A stretch of 64,000 nucleotides of DNA from AAA164-E04 sp964342825 (GTDB lineage: Bacteria; Verrucomicrobiota; Verrucomicrobiia; Limisphaerales; AAA164-E04). Positions 25,406 to 34,495 of the stretch are shown here, one piece after another. The translations under genes were made by a program, and so were the position numbers. Below the pieces are notes generated by a model. That model saw nothing but the letters and a program-made list of their open reading frames with translations. It did no database searches and had not been told where the DNA came from. Numbering within the stretch: position 1 is the stretch's first letter; each line of letters begins with the position of its first letter. The stretch lies in NCBI GenBank assembly GCA_964342825.1, contig CAYFHO010000001.1:206548-270547 (forward strand). The letters are read 5' to 3'.

Positions 25406-26752
25406 TTAAGCTCCGTTTTCGATCCCATTATCCATCTTATCGGTGAGCTTCAAGTGCAATCTCTCGATACGGTGATTGTCCACTTGAATGACTTTCAGTG
25501 TGTAATTGCCTTCTCTAACAATATTTCCTATCTCTGGAAATTCTCCCAGCTTGTGAGTCATCCATCCACTCACCGTGTTGATACCTTCTTCCTGGATCTG
25601 GATCCCCATTAATTCGGAAAGCTCGTGTAGAGGAAGGAGGCCCATAATGTCGTAACTTCCGTCACTGTGCTTGATGATCAGTGGCTGTTCATGGTCAAAT
25701 TCATCCTGAATTTCGCCGACCAATTCTTCCAGAATGTCTTCCAGGGTGATCATGCCAACAGTAGAACCGTATTCGTCCACGACCATCGCCAAGTGCAGAC
25801 GATGTTTCAGGAAAAGTCGCAGTGCTTTTTCTAGACGGGATGTTTCTGACAGATGAAGAATTTTTCGGGATATTTGCTGCAAATCCTGACCACTGTCCAA
25901 TCGATGTCGCAGAGAGTAAAGTTCCTTGAAGTGGACGACTCCGATGGCTTTGTCCAGATCCGATTCGTCGCACAGTGGGTATCTCGAATAACGTTCTTTT
26001 TCCGTTATGTTCAGACATTCCTCCAGTGACATGTCGGTGGATAGCAGGGTGATTTCTGTGCGAGGTTGCATCACTTCCCTGACGAGTCTTTGGCGAAGTT
26101 CCATCGCATTGAACACAATTTCCTTTTCAAGGTTTGTGCCACCTTGATGGTGATGAGTGTCGGAAATCAACATTCGCAGCTCCTCTTCTGAATGCAAGAG
26201 GTCATGTTCCGAGACGGGTTCAATACCGATCCAGCGAAGCATGCGGTTGGAGGCTTTGTTGAGTCCCCATATAAAAGGATAAGAAATCTTACAAAACAGC
26301 CACAGCGGTTTTGCGACCCACAACGAGGTGGGAAGTGGTTTTTGAATGGCCATTAGTTTCGGGGCCTGTTCTCCTGCGGTGATGTGAAGAAAGGTAATGG
26401 CTGAAAACCCGAAAAGGAAAGCCAGCATGTGCTGTAGTTTTTCAGATTCGATAGCCAGTGCGTGCATCACCGGTTCCAACAAGCCGGCAAACACAGGTTC
26501 ACCCACCCATCCAAGAGCCAGACTGGCAAGAGTGATACCCAACTGGCATGCGCTGAGTGAAGAATCCAGGTTCTCCAGAACCTTGCCGGTCATTGCGGCA
26601 CGGGGGTTTCCATCTTTGATCAAGGGTTTGAGCTGTGAGTCACGAATTTTGACAAGGGCAAATTCAGCCGCTACGAAGAACCCGTTCAGCAGAACAAGAA
26701 ATCCCACGAATGCCACTTGCAAAAGGATCCAGATCAGTTCGAATTGATCCAT
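25406..26752 (-). CDS. CNNM/CorC (HlyC) family transporter, full-length (third of three)
   Basis: This 448-residue membrane protein has an N-terminal DUF21/CNNM domain of about four hydrophobic segments (residues 1-200), with the family-typical FVAAEFALVKIRDSQL start and a LGWVGEP loop. A CBS pair follows (about 215-345), marked by MQPRTEITLL and VVDEYGSTVGMITLEDILEELVGEI. A CorC_HlyC domain closes the protein (about 360-440, SYDIMGLLPLHEL... and GNIVREGNYTLKV). Family members move or regulate Mg2+ and related divalent cations at the inner membrane; the older 'hemolysin' label is misleading. It begins 5 bp after the previous stop in the operon. Confidence 0.93.
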   Translation of the reverse strand: MDQFELIWILLQVAFVGFLVLLNGFFVAAEFALVKIRDSQLKPLIKDGNPRAAMTGKVLENLDSSLSACQLGITLASLALGWVGEPVFAGLLEPVMHALAIESEKLQHMLAFLFGFSAITFLHITAGEQAPKLMAIQKPLPTSLWVAKPLWLFCKISYPFIWGLNKASNRMLRWIGIEPVSEHDLLHSEEELRMLISDTHHHQGGTNLEKEIVFNAMELRQRLVREVMQPRTEITLLSTDMSLEECLNITEKERYSRYPLCDESDLDKAIGVVHFKELYSLRHRLDSGQDLQQISRKILHLSETSRLEKALRLFLKHRLHLAMVVDEYGSTVGMITLEDILEELVGEIQDEFDHEQPLIIKHSDGSYDIMGLLPLHELSELMGIQIQEEGINTVSGWMTHKLGEFPEIGNIVREGNYTLKVIQVDNHRIERLHLKLTDKMDNGIENGA

Positions 26753-26757
26753 GGTGC

Positions 26758-27744
26758 CTAAATGTTGACTTCACCAAAAACGGTTTTGAGAATATCCCGG
26801 ATATTGACCCAGCCCACTTCTTTTTGCTTGGCATTCAATACCAAGCCGACCCTTTGCCCTGCCTTCTGCATCTGGCGAAGTGCGTCATCAACACTCATCT
26901 GAGCCTGGAGATGCATGACCCCAGTAACATGCTTTCTGACGGGATCCATTCGTTTGCTTTCCCACTCAAAAAGGAGATGCTTCAAGTTCAGGACGCCAAG
27001 AAACACCTTCTTGCCATTCTGCTCATCGAAGACAGGCATACGCAGAACGGAAGTTTCCCTTGAAAGAGCAATGGCGTTTTCAATGGTGGCATTCGCATCA
27101 ATGGAAACCACTTTTTGCAGTGGGAGCATGACATTGGACAGAGTCCGATGTTGCAGATCCATGACACGATCAATCATCGATCGTTCTTCAGAGGTGAGGT
27201 TCTGTCCCGAGGATTGCATCACCCGGCGCATTTCTTCGCGGTCAGAGAACATTTCACCGGTCAACATTTCACCTCCACAAATCTTCAATAGCAGGTCTGC
27301 AATACCGGATACTAGAAAAACCACCGGAGCAAGCAACCAGTGAAATATTCTATAAGGCCGAACTGACACGACTGTTAAACGGTTCGGGTATTTCCGGTAA
27401 AGCATCTTGGGAAGGAGATCGCAGAAGGTGTATATAACCAACAACAGCACTATCAGCAGTACTGCAGAAATCCATGGGTGGCCTGGCAACATCCGGCGCA
27501 ATGCAATCAGAAGCGGAGCGACAATTAAAAAATTAGCCAGTGTATTGCCCACCAGAATCGTCCATAGAAAATGTTCAGCCTCCTGCATGTAACCGAGTAA
27601 AGCTTTAGCATGCTTGTCTCCATGTTTTGCCTGGTGCCTGATTCGGAGTTTGTTCATGGAAAGGATGCCTGATTCCATGCCTGAAAATAGAAAGGACAAA
27701 GTCAGCCCTGCGAAGAATGCAATGATCAGAGCGGTGGGGATCAT
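26758..27744 (-). CDS. CNNM family protein lacking the CorC_HlyC domain (second of three)
   Basis: This 328-residue paralog of its neighbours has a DUF21 transmembrane domain (SGMESGILSMNKLRIRHQAK, several hydrophobic segments to about residue 160) and a CBS pair (about 190-325, with MLPLQKVVSID and VGLVLNAKQKEVGWVNIRDIL). It stops directly after the second CBS domain, so the C-terminal CorC_HlyC domain present in both flanking paralogs is missing. Its second CBS motif is also degenerate: there is no DE[YF]G, and NAKQKEVG stands in its place. Its ATG overlaps the upstream stop in an ATGA, indicating translational coupling. It may form heteromers with a full-length neighbour (inference). Confidence 0.9.
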   Translation of the reverse strand: MIPTALIIAFFAGLTLSFLFSGMESGILSMNKLRIRHQAKHGDKHAKALLGYMQEAEHFLWTILVGNTLANFLIVAPLLIALRRMLPGHPWISAVLLIVLLLVIYTFCDLLPKMLYRKYPNRLTVVSVRPYRIFHWLLAPVVFLVSGIADLLLKICGGEMLTGEMFSDREEMRRVMQSSGQNLTSEERSMIDRVMDLQHRTLSNVMLPLQKVVSIDANATIENAIALSRETSVLRMPVFDEQNGKKVFLGVLNLKHLLFEWESKRMDPVRKHVTGVMHLQAQMSVDDALRQMQKAGQRVGLVLNAKQKEVGWVNIRDILKTVFGEVNI

Positions 27745-29003
27745 TTCTTACCTCCTTCCCTGGATTTGCCTTTGTTTTTTTTCTCAACGAGTAGCTCTTT
27801 GACTCTCCTCTCACCTACAACCTTTGACGTCATGGTCAGACCTCGAAACTGAATGGTTGCCTCACCTTCCGGCACGTATCCAAGCTGCATGGTAAACAAG
27901 CCTCCCATGGTATCCACTTCTGTGATTTCCCCAAGTTGAGGGTAGAATGGAACAAAATCCTCAATTTCCATCATTCCGTTGACCCGCCATTTCCCTGGAG
28001 CAAGCGTCTCAATTTCAAAGGCTTCAGGTTCGTCTTCATTTCGGATGGGCCCCAGAATCTCTTCAAGAATGTCTTCCATGGTCACCACCCCGGCAATTCC
28101 CCCAAACTCATCCACGATCACTGCCATACCACGGCGTTGTCGCTGCAGACTCTTGAACAACTCGAGTAGGTTCATCGATTCAGGAACCAGCGACGGCAGC
28201 TCCGTGAACTCGAACAAGTCACCTTCAGGGTGAAGAAGCAAAGACCTTGTATCCAGTATGCCAATAATTTGGTCGGGAGTTTCGTTGTATAGTGGCAGAC
28301 GGCGATGGCGATGCTTGCGTGCTTCGATCACCATTTCCTGGACGGGCATATCGAACGGTAAACAGGCTACCTGACTGCGTGGAGTCATGACATCGGTGGC
28401 ACTCTTTTGATCGAGTGCAATGATTTCGAGAATAATCTCCTTTTCATCCTGATCCAGAGTTCCTTGCTGGTAACCCATTTCAAGAAGCTCTTCGTAATCT
28501 GAATCCGTGGTTGGAGTATTGGGGGAACGAAGGGACCTTGGGGTCAATTTTCGAATCAGGGTTGCATCCAGATTGTTGGCCAGGATGTGGAGTGGATGTG
28601 TCACCAGTTGCAAAGTGGTCAAGGGGCGTACGACACGAATGGCCCATTGTTCCGGCAGTCTGACGGCAAGCGCTTTTGGCACGACCTCGCAACCAACAAG
28701 TATCAGGACAGCCAGAAGGGGAAGTGTGGTGGAAGGGTTCCAGATCCCTTTGAACACCAACCACAGACCTGTTGCCCAGATTGCGGAATTGAAAAACATA
28801 TTCCCAAAAACAATCGTTGCCAGGAGTTCATGTGGCTTTTGAAGAATACGCGTGATCCACCCCGCTTCCGTAGGTGAGTTTTCTTTCAGGTGCTGCATCT
28901 CCCATTTGCCGAGCGAGAATAGAGCAGATTCTGCAAGAGCAAAAAGAAAGCTCATCACGGCAAAAGCAGTGATCAGCAGAAGGGCTATACCAGGAGTGAG
29001 CAC
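27741..29003 (-). CDS. CNNM/CorC (HlyC) family transporter, full-length (first of three)
   Basis: This 420-residue protein begins at GTG with MLTPGIALLLITAFAVMSFL. It has a DUF21 domain (FALAESALFSLGKWEMQHLK, about residues 1-180), a CBS pair (MTPRSQVACLPFD and VIVDEFGGIAGVVTMEDILE, about 200-330) and a C-terminal CorC_HlyC domain (WRVNGMMEIEDFVPFYPQLG, about 335-405). It ends in a lysine-rich tail. Known relatives act in Mg2+/Co2+ homeostasis. It heads a run of three paralogs and overlaps the next by four bases. No clear Shine-Dalgarno precedes the GTG, so the start is moderately certain. Confidence 0.92.
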   Translation of the reverse strand: MLTPGIALLLITAFAVMSFLFALAESALFSLGKWEMQHLKENSPTEAGWITRILQKPHELLATIVFGNMFFNSAIWATGLWLVFKGIWNPSTTLPLLAVLILVGCEVVPKALAVRLPEQWAIRVVRPLTTLQLVTHPLHILANNLDATLIRKLTPRSLRSPNTPTTDSDYEELLEMGYQQGTLDQDEKEIILEIIALDQKSATDVMTPRSQVACLPFDMPVQEMVIEARKHRHRRLPLYNETPDQIIGILDTRSLLLHPEGDLFEFTELPSLVPESMNLLELFKSLQRQRRGMAVIVDEFGGIAGVVTMEDILEEILGPIRNEDEPEAFEIETLAPGKWRVNGMMEIEDFVPFYPQLGEITEVDTMGGLFTMQLGYVPEGEATIQFRGLTMTSKVVGERRVKELLVEKKNKGKSREGGKK

Positions 29004-29047
29004 AAGTAAAAGGGATCGGTCAAATGATTGATTGAAGCAATGCCAGG

Positions 29048-29275
29048 TTAAAGAACCTTCGAAGCATCTCCTTTTTCGTGGCGGATGACCTGCTTTTTGA
29101 CGGATTCCACCTGGGCCGTGAGCTGGTAAATCGTTTCATACAGGCCTGAGCGCACTTTTTCGTTCGATAACTTACCGATGGCAGGCTGCAACGTCATCAT
29201 CTCATGAGCGATACGATGGCATGCTTCCTTGATGGTGGATATGGCATTTACCTCTTCCTGGGATAGATCTTGCAT
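29048..29275 (-). CDS. Small helical protein of unknown function
   Basis: This 75-residue protein begins MQDLSQEEVNAISTIK. It is predicted to be almost wholly helical, with no signal or membrane segment, and heptad-like spacing in its second half (LYETIYQLTAQVESVKKQV) suggests dimerisation. I do not recognise the family. It lies 44 bp upstream of the first CNNM gene on the same strand and divergent from tetR, so it may head the CNNM operon. Codon use looks like its neighbours. Confidence 0.65.
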   Translation of the reverse strand: MQDLSQEEVNAISTIKEACHRIAHEMMTLQPAIGKLSNEKVRSGLYETIYQLTAQVESVKKQVIRHEKGDASKVL

Positions 29276-29350
29276 CTTTCAGAATCATTAAACTCTATCT
29301 TTGACCATAGATCAAAAAAATTAATTTATGAAAAAAGGGAATCTGATCAC

Positions 29351-29379
29351 TTGACAACAGACCAACTGGTCGGTATTTT
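29351..29379 (+). promoter_or_regulatory. tetR promoter with embedded operator
   Basis: TTGACA (29351-29356) lies 17 bp from TATTTT (29374-29379). The spacer and the first base of the -10 hold ACCAACTGGTCGGT (29361-29374), which matches the perfect site before the exporter in 13 of 14 bases. This placement fits autorepression by the adjacent TetR protein. Confidence 0.75.
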
Positions 29380-29398
29380 CGTTGTGTCAATTGAAACT

Positions 29399-29998
29399 AT
29401 GACTTCCAATCATTCAGCTGAAGAAACCAGAAAACGCATCCTAGGGGCGGCGTTCAAGGAGTTTTATCATCATGGATTTCAGGGAAGCAGTCTCAACAGG
29501 ATCGTTGAACAGGCCCAGACCACAAAGGGGGCGTTGTTTCATCATTTCAAGGGCAAGAAAGATCTTGGTTATGCCGTCCTCAATGAAGTGATTCGGCCAG
29601 AATTGCACTCTCAATGGCTGGAGCCCCTGGATCATTCGCTGGACCCCATTCAGGATCTCAAAAAGATGCTGAATCGTACGGTAGACTCTGAAAAGGATAG
29701 GATTTGTCATGGTTGCCCACTGAATAACCTCGCACAGGAAATGTCACCTTTGGATGAAACATTCAGAAAGCTGATCGAATCGTTGTATGACGAGTGGCGA
29801 AGATCCATCGCCAATGCTTTTGCACGAGGTGTCAAGGCAGGTAATGTCAAAAGCTCTGTGAATCCGGTGGTGATTGGTGCCTTTTTGGTGGCTTCTTTTG
29901 CAGGAGTGATCGGAAGTGTCAAGAATGCACAAGACCCTGGATTATTTAAAATCTGTGGTGAGGGTTTGTTCGACTATCTGGAATCCCTAAAGCCTTAA
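29399..29998 (+). CDS. TetR/AcrR family transcriptional regulator
   Basis: The protein is 199 residues from the ATG at 29399. An in-frame start at 29270 would place the promoter and operator inside the gene and overlap the divergent gene, so I reject it. The N-terminal helix-turn-helix is typical: RKRILGAAFKEFYHHGFQGS, then SLNRIVEQAQTTKGALFHHF. The ligand domain carries CHGCPLNNLAQEMS, a cysteine-bearing motif seen in a subgroup that includes regulators of electrophile or redox response. It very likely represses itself and the exporter operon that begins 51 bp downstream, through matching operators at 29361 and 30019. The inducer is unknown. Confidence 0.93.
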   Translation: MTSNHSAEETRKRILGAAFKEFYHHGFQGSSLNRIVEQAQTTKGALFHHFKGKKDLGYAVLNEVIRPELHSQWLEPLDHSLDPIQDLKKMLNRTVDSEKDRICHGCPLNNLAQEMSPLDETFRKLIESLYDEWRRSIANAFARGVKAGNVKSSVNPVVIGAFLVASFAGVIGSVKNAQDPGLFKICGEGLFDYLESLKP

Positions 29999-30018
29999 TA
30001 TTTTTACCAATGAAAAAA

Positions 30019-30037
30019 ACCGACTGGTCGGTATAAT
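30019..30037 (+). promoter_or_regulatory. Exporter promoter with TetR operator
   Basis: ACCGACTGGTCGGT (30019-30032) is an inverted repeat of ACCGAC and GTCGGT around a 2-bp centre. Its last base begins a perfect -10 box, TATAAT (30032-30037), 12 bp before the exporter ATG. A clear -35 is not visible. The site resembles operators bound by NemR-like TetR proteins and repeats the site in front of tetR, so repressor binding would block polymerase. Confidence 0.8.
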
Positions 30038-30049
30038 TTTAATATCATC

Positions 30050-32347
30050 ATGCAATTTCGTTCAGAACAATTTGCCAGACACGTGATTCGACATCCGTGG
30101 ATCTACCTGACACTTTCAATCCTCTTGACTGCTTTGAGTGGAGCAGGGGTTTCCAAACTTGAATTCAAAAACGATTATCGAGTGTTTTTCAGCCCGGAAA
30201 ACCCTCAGCTGAAAGCTTACGAGAAATTCCAGAAGATCTACACCAAGGACGATAATATTTTACTGGTGGTAACTCACCCTGACCGTGATGTTTTTTCCAA
30301 TGAGTTCGCCGAGGCTTTGCAATGGATAACAAGTGAAGCGTGGAAACTGCCTTTTGCGACTCGCGTCGATTCCATTTCCAATTATCAGCACTCAGTGGCG
30401 GAGAATGATGATCTTTTGGTAGGAGACCTGATCCCGGAGGGATCGGAGTTTTCTGATGAAACCTTCAATGCCTTGCGTCAGGTGGCGCAAGCTGAGCCGA
30501 TGCTGAATCATCGGTTGATTGGGGATCAGCCAAATGTTTCGGCTGTCAATGCTATCTTGACACTGCCGGGGAAGGACAGTGTGGAAGTCATTGATGCAGC
30601 CGAGGCAGCGCGAGAATTGAAGCAACGATTTCTCGAAAAGTATCCTGACTATCAGATGCATCTGACCGGGATGGTGATGCTGAACCATGCTTTTGCCGAA
30701 GCCAGTATCCGCGATATGTCCACATTGATACCTTTAATGTATGTGGGCATGTTTGGTTTCATGGTTTGGATTTTACGAACCTGGGTTGGAATGCTGGCAG
30801 GCGTATTGGTGGTTCTGACCAGCTCCATCACGGCCATGGGAATCATGGGGTGGTTGGGGATTCCCTTAACACCTCCATCTGCGGTGGCCCCCACCATCAT
30901 CATGACTCTAGCCATTGCCGATAGTGTGCACATATTGGTTTCCTACATGCACGAACTTCGTTCAGGTAAATCACCAATGACTTCCCTGGTGCGGGCGATG
31001 CGTATCAATTTTCAACCGGTTTTCTTGACCAGCCTGACGACCGCGCTGGGCTTTCTAAGTCTGAACTTCAGTGATGCCCCTCCTTTTAGGCACTTGGGGA
31101 CGGTGGTCGCGATCGGTGTGGCGGCGGCATGGTTGTTTTCCATTTCCCTTTTGCCAGCTTTTGTTTCATTGATGCCTCTAAAAAATTGGAAAGGAGCAAA
31201 GGATGGTCCGTCCTGGTCGAATCGATGGGCTGAATGGGTGGTTAAAAATCGCAAGTTAGGACTCGGCGGGTCGGTGGTTGTTGTCTTTTTCCTGGCATGT
31301 TTCATTCCTCGAATTGAACTGAATGATCAGTGGGTCGAGTATTTTGCCCCCGGCATCGAATTTCGAAATGATACAGATTATGCGATGGAAAATCTGACCG
31401 GGATTTACACGCTGGAATACTCGTTTGAATCAGGAGAGAGCGGCGGCATCAACAATCCGACTTACCTGGCAGAACTTCAAAAGTTTTCCGAATGGATCAA
31501 AGCACAACCCGGAGTTTTGCAGGTTCATTCGATGAGTGATATCATGAAGCGACTCAATAAAAATATGCATGCAGACGATCTGGACTACTACAAGTTGCCG
31601 GATCAAAGGGACTTGGCTGCCCAGTATCTACTGCTATTCGAAATGTCGCTTCCATATGGCCTGGATTTGAACAATGTCATCAATGTGGATAAATCAGCCA
31701 GTCGGGTGACGGTCACTCTGGGCAATATCAGTGCCGGGGAAGTTCGCGCGTTGATTGAATCTTCTAATCAATGGATTCAGGATCAAGTTGACGACAGCAT
31801 CAAGGCAGAAGCCACCAGTCCGACAGTCATGTTCAGTTACATCTCTGAGAGGAACATTCGAAGTATGCTGGGCGGTACTTTCCTGGCAGTATTGCTTATA
31901 TCCGCGATCCTTGCCATCGCCTTGAAAAGCCTGCGTTATGGGTGGATCAGTCTCATTCCCAACCTGGTTCCTGCGATTCTGGGTTTTGGAATTTGGGGAT
32001 TACTTGTGGGCAGTATGGGCATGTCGCTGGCCGTTGTGACTGGAATGACATTGGGTATTGTTGTGGATGATACTGTTCACTTTTTAACCAAGTATCTTCT
32101 TGCTCGCAGGGAACAAGCTGCCTCCGCTGCAGATGCGGTTCGATATGCATTCAAGACGGTTGCACCCGCGATGCTTGCCACAACTTTCATCCTGTTGATC
32201 GGATTTTTCATACTCAGTTTTTCGGTATTTCGTTTGAACAATTGGATGGCACAGCTGACTGGGATTGTCATTGCGATGGCATTGATTGCTGATTTCATAT
32301 TGTTACCGTCGCTTCTGATTACTCTCGACAAGAAGGAATCCGAGTAG
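30050..32347 (+). CDS. MMPL-family RND exporter
   Basis: This 765-residue inner membrane protein has two homologous halves: a TM helix near residue 20, a periplasmic loop, then about five TM helices (about 220-370), and the same again (TM near 410, cluster at about 605-755). Each helix cluster carries the acidic proton-relay type motif: TLAIADSVHIL in the first half and GIVVDDTVHFL in the second. MMPL proteins export lipids or hydrophobic molecules using the proton gradient. It sits directly behind tetR and its operator and ahead of a LolA-like periplasmic protein and an outer membrane barrel. Export of a lipid-like substrate across the envelope is therefore inferred; the substrate is unknown. 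Confidence 0.92.
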   Translation: MQFRSEQFARHVIRHPWIYLTLSILLTALSGAGVSKLEFKNDYRVFFSPENPQLKAYEKFQKIYTKDDNILLVVTHPDRDVFSNEFAEALQWITSEAWKLPFATRVDSISNYQHSVAENDDLLVGDLIPEGSEFSDETFNALRQVAQAEPMLNHRLIGDQPNVSAVNAILTLPGKDSVEVIDAAEAARELKQRFLEKYPDYQMHLTGMVMLNHAFAEASIRDMSTLIPLMYVGMFGFMVWILRTWVGMLAGVLVVLTSSITAMGIMGWLGIPLTPPSAVAPTIIMTLAIADSVHILVSYMHELRSGKSPMTSLVRAMRINFQPVFLTSLTTALGFLSLNFSDAPPFRHLGTVVAIGVAAAWLFSISLLPAFVSLMPLKNWKGAKDGPSWSNRWAEWVVKNRKLGLGGSVVVVFFLACFIPRIELNDQWVEYFAPGIEFRNDTDYAMENLTGIYTLEYSFESGESGGINNPTYLAELQKFSEWIKAQPGVLQVHSMSDIMKRLNKNMHADDLDYYKLPDQRDLAAQYLLLFEMSLPYGLDLNNVINVDKSASRVTVTLGNISAGEVRALIESSNQWIQDQVDDSIKAEATSPTVMFSYISERNIRSMLGGTFLAVLLISAILAIALKSLRYGWISLIPNLVPAILGFGIWGLLVGSMGMSLAVVTGMTLGIVVDDTVHFLTKYLLARREQAASAADAVRYAFKTVAPAMLATTFILLIGFFILSFSVFRLNNWMAQLTGIVIAMALIADFILLPSLLITLDKKESE

Positions 32348-32412
32348 AGTAAATTTTATCTGGGAGAGTGGGGGAAGCATTAAACCCTATTCTACGAACT
32401 CTTTGAATTTAT

Positions 32413-33231
32413 ATGGTTAGAAATAGAAATATGAACAAAATGATGGTTATGATGGGACTGATATTGCTCAGTCACGAACTCATTGCAGAACTGGAGTTTC
32501 CTGCAGGGGCGTCTTCCGAGCAGAAGGGACTGGCGATAGCGCAGGCTGCTGATAAGCGTGATTCCGGTTGGGGTGACTGGTCTGCACAGGCAACCATGAT
32601 ATTAAAAAACAGGGAAGGGCAGACGAGCCGCCGCACCATGCGCATGCAAGCTTTGGAGCAGGAGACAGAAGGGGATAAGCGGTTGATCATCTTTGATGAA
32701 CCCAGGGATGTCAAAGGAACTGCGTTTTTGGTTTTTACGAAGAAAGATGGTGATGATGATCAATGGCTCTACCTCCCTGCCTTGAGGCGGGTGAAACGTA
32801 TCGCTTCCAAAAACCAATCGGGACCTTTTGTTGGAAGCGAGTTTGCTTACGAGGATTTATCTTCTCAGGAAGTTGAGAAGTATGATCACAAATATCTTCG
32901 AGAAGAGAAGGTCTCCGGAGTGGATTGTTACGTGATTGAGCGCGTGCCACTTGATAAAAATTCGGGTTATACCCGCCAGATTCTTTGGTTGGATAAAGAG
33001 GAGTATCGGCAATACAAGGTCGAGTATTATGATCGAAAAAGTTCGCTCTTGAAAACGTTTACGGCAGCCGATTATCGATCCTATGGAGAGGGTTTCTGGC
33101 GTGCGGATCAATTTGAAATGATCAACCATCAAACAGGAAAAAGCACTGTCCTTGACTGGCAAGATTATGTTTTTTCCCAAGGGCTGGAGGACCGCTTGTT
33201 TCATCAAAATGCCTTAAAGAGAATTCGTTGA
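32413..33231 (+). CDS. LolA-like outer membrane lipoprotein-sorting family protein
   Basis: This 272-residue protein has a signal peptide ending near HELIA. An in-frame ATG at 32431 (MNKMMVMMGLILLS) gives a neater signal than the first ATG. The mature part matches the LolA-like fold used by RND-associated proteins: RTMRMQALEQ, RLIIFDEPRDVKGTAFLVFT, DQWLYLPALRRVKRI, GSEFAYEDLS and a closing DRLFHQNALKRI. Such proteins are thought to ferry lipids or lipoproteins between the membranes. It lies 65 bp after the exporter and 1 bp before the barrel gene, which makes it a likely periplasmic shuttle of the cassette (inference). Confidence 0.88.
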   Translation: MVRNRNMNKMMVMMGLILLSHELIAELEFPAGASSEQKGLAIAQAADKRDSGWGDWSAQATMILKNREGQTSRRTMRMQALEQETEGDKRLIIFDEPRDVKGTAFLVFTKKDGDDDQWLYLPALRRVKRIASKNQSGPFVGSEFAYEDLSSQEVEKYDHKYLREEKVSGVDCYVIERVPLDKNSGYTRQILWLDKEEYRQYKVEYYDRKSSLLKTFTAADYRSYGEGFWRADQFEMINHQTGKSTVLDWQDYVFSQGLEDRLFHQNALKRIR

Positions 33232-33232
33232 T

Positions 33233-34489
33233 ATGGTTGGTCTCACTCATCATGTATCCAGGATTTTCCTTCTGTTTGTTGGTTTACCCGTATTGGGGAT
33301 TCTCAGCACACTTTTGCGTGGTGAAGTAATCGAGCAAGAGCCCTGGTATCGGTCCTGGGAATTGACTGGATATGCAGAGTTGGAAACTCGAGGCTTTTTA
33401 CGAGATGGGGCTTATGCAGGACAGGATCAGGATGCAGGTGTTTCCTTTGCACTGGAACCGGAATTTTATCGCGCAGCAAAAGGCAATGGAATGGATTTTC
33501 TTTTCCAACCTTTTTTACGACTGGATTCCATGGATACCGAAAGAACACATTGGGACATCAGAGAATTCTGGTGGCGTAAATCCTGGGGGGATCTGGATTT
33601 AACCGCAGGCGTTGGAAAAGTTTTTTGGGGGGTGGCTGAATCTCAACATTTAGTAGATACCATCAATCAGACAGATTGGGTTGAAAACATTGATGGTGAA
33701 GAAAAACTGGGGCAACCCATGGTGCACGCAAGTTGGTATGCAAGCGAGGCAGGCGTTTTTGATTTTTTTATATTACCTTATTTCAGGGAGAGAACATTTC
33801 CCGGTGCAGAAGGGCGATTAAGGTTTGATCCATTGCTGCTCAGCAATCGTCCCATTTTCGAATCGTCCCTTGAAAACTGGCATCCAGACTTTGCGGTCAG
33901 GTGGTCGAGGGTGTGGGGAGATTTTGATTTCGGATGGCATCTATTCCGGGGGACAAGCCGAGATCCGCTGTTTGAACTTCTGACCACTCCAGAAGGAACC
34001 CCCGTTTTGCTGCCTGTTTATAATTTAATGACACAAACTGGTTTGGATGTTCAATGGACCCGGGAAGCCTGGCTCCTCAAAATGGAAGCACTCATACGCG
34101 ACGGCCGGGGGCAACATTATCAGGCAGCGGTAACTGGATTTGAATACACCTTATACGGAATTTGGGAATCTGCAGTGGATGTTGGTTTGCTGGGGGAATA
34201 TCACTTTGACAGTCGATGGGGTTCGGCATTAACGCCGTTTAATCACGATGTATTCGCAGGTACTCGCTGGACTTGGAATGATGCCCAGGACTCGGCCATT
34301 TTGGCGGGTGTATTCTGGGATCATGTCAATCACTCCACCACGTTGAGAATGGAATTCGAGAGGCGCTTGGGGGAGAGGTTTACATTAAACCTAGAATCTC
34401 AGTGGACAGTCAGTGCCGATCCCAGTGACTTCGCCTATTTTTTCCGGCGCGACGGATTCATCGAACTTGAATTGAGAACGTGGTTTTAG
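33233..34489 (+). CDS. Predicted outer membrane beta-barrel protein
   Basis: This 418-residue protein has an N-terminal signal (ISRIFLLFVGLPVLGIL region, residues about 8-30) and then alternating amphipathic strands rich in Trp, Tyr and Phe, such as FWWRKSWGDLDLTAGVGKVF and SWYASEAGVFDFFILPYFRE. It ends in a terminal aromatic (ELRTWF), the classical signature read by the BAM complex. It resembles the DUF1302 or porin-like partners that accompany MMPL exporters and LolA/DUF1329-type proteins. The start lies 1 bp after the upstream stop, so translation is coupled. It probably acts as the outer membrane component of the cassette. Confidence 0.85.
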   Translation: MVGLTHHVSRIFLLFVGLPVLGILSTLLRGEVIEQEPWYRSWELTGYAELETRGFLRDGAYAGQDQDAGVSFALEPEFYRAAKGNGMDFLFQPFLRLDSMDTERTHWDIREFWWRKSWGDLDLTAGVGKVFWGVAESQHLVDTINQTDWVENIDGEEKLGQPMVHASWYASEAGVFDFFILPYFRERTFPGAEGRLRFDPLLLSNRPIFESSLENWHPDFAVRWSRVWGDFDFGWHLFRGTSRDPLFELLTTPEGTPVLLPVYNLMTQTGLDVQWTREAWLLKMEALIRDGRGQHYQAAVTGFEYTLYGIWESAVDVGLLGEYHFDSRWGSALTPFNHDVFAGTRWTWNDAQDSAILAGVFWDHVNHSTTLRMEFERRLGERFTLNLESQWTVSADPSDFAYFFRRDGFIELELRTWF

Positions 34490-34495
34490 ATCAAA

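Noticed and set aside
29270..29398. Upstream start for tetR at 29270
   Set aside because: It would overlap the divergent gene and place the promoter and operator inside the coding sequence; TetR proteins begin just before the HTH.
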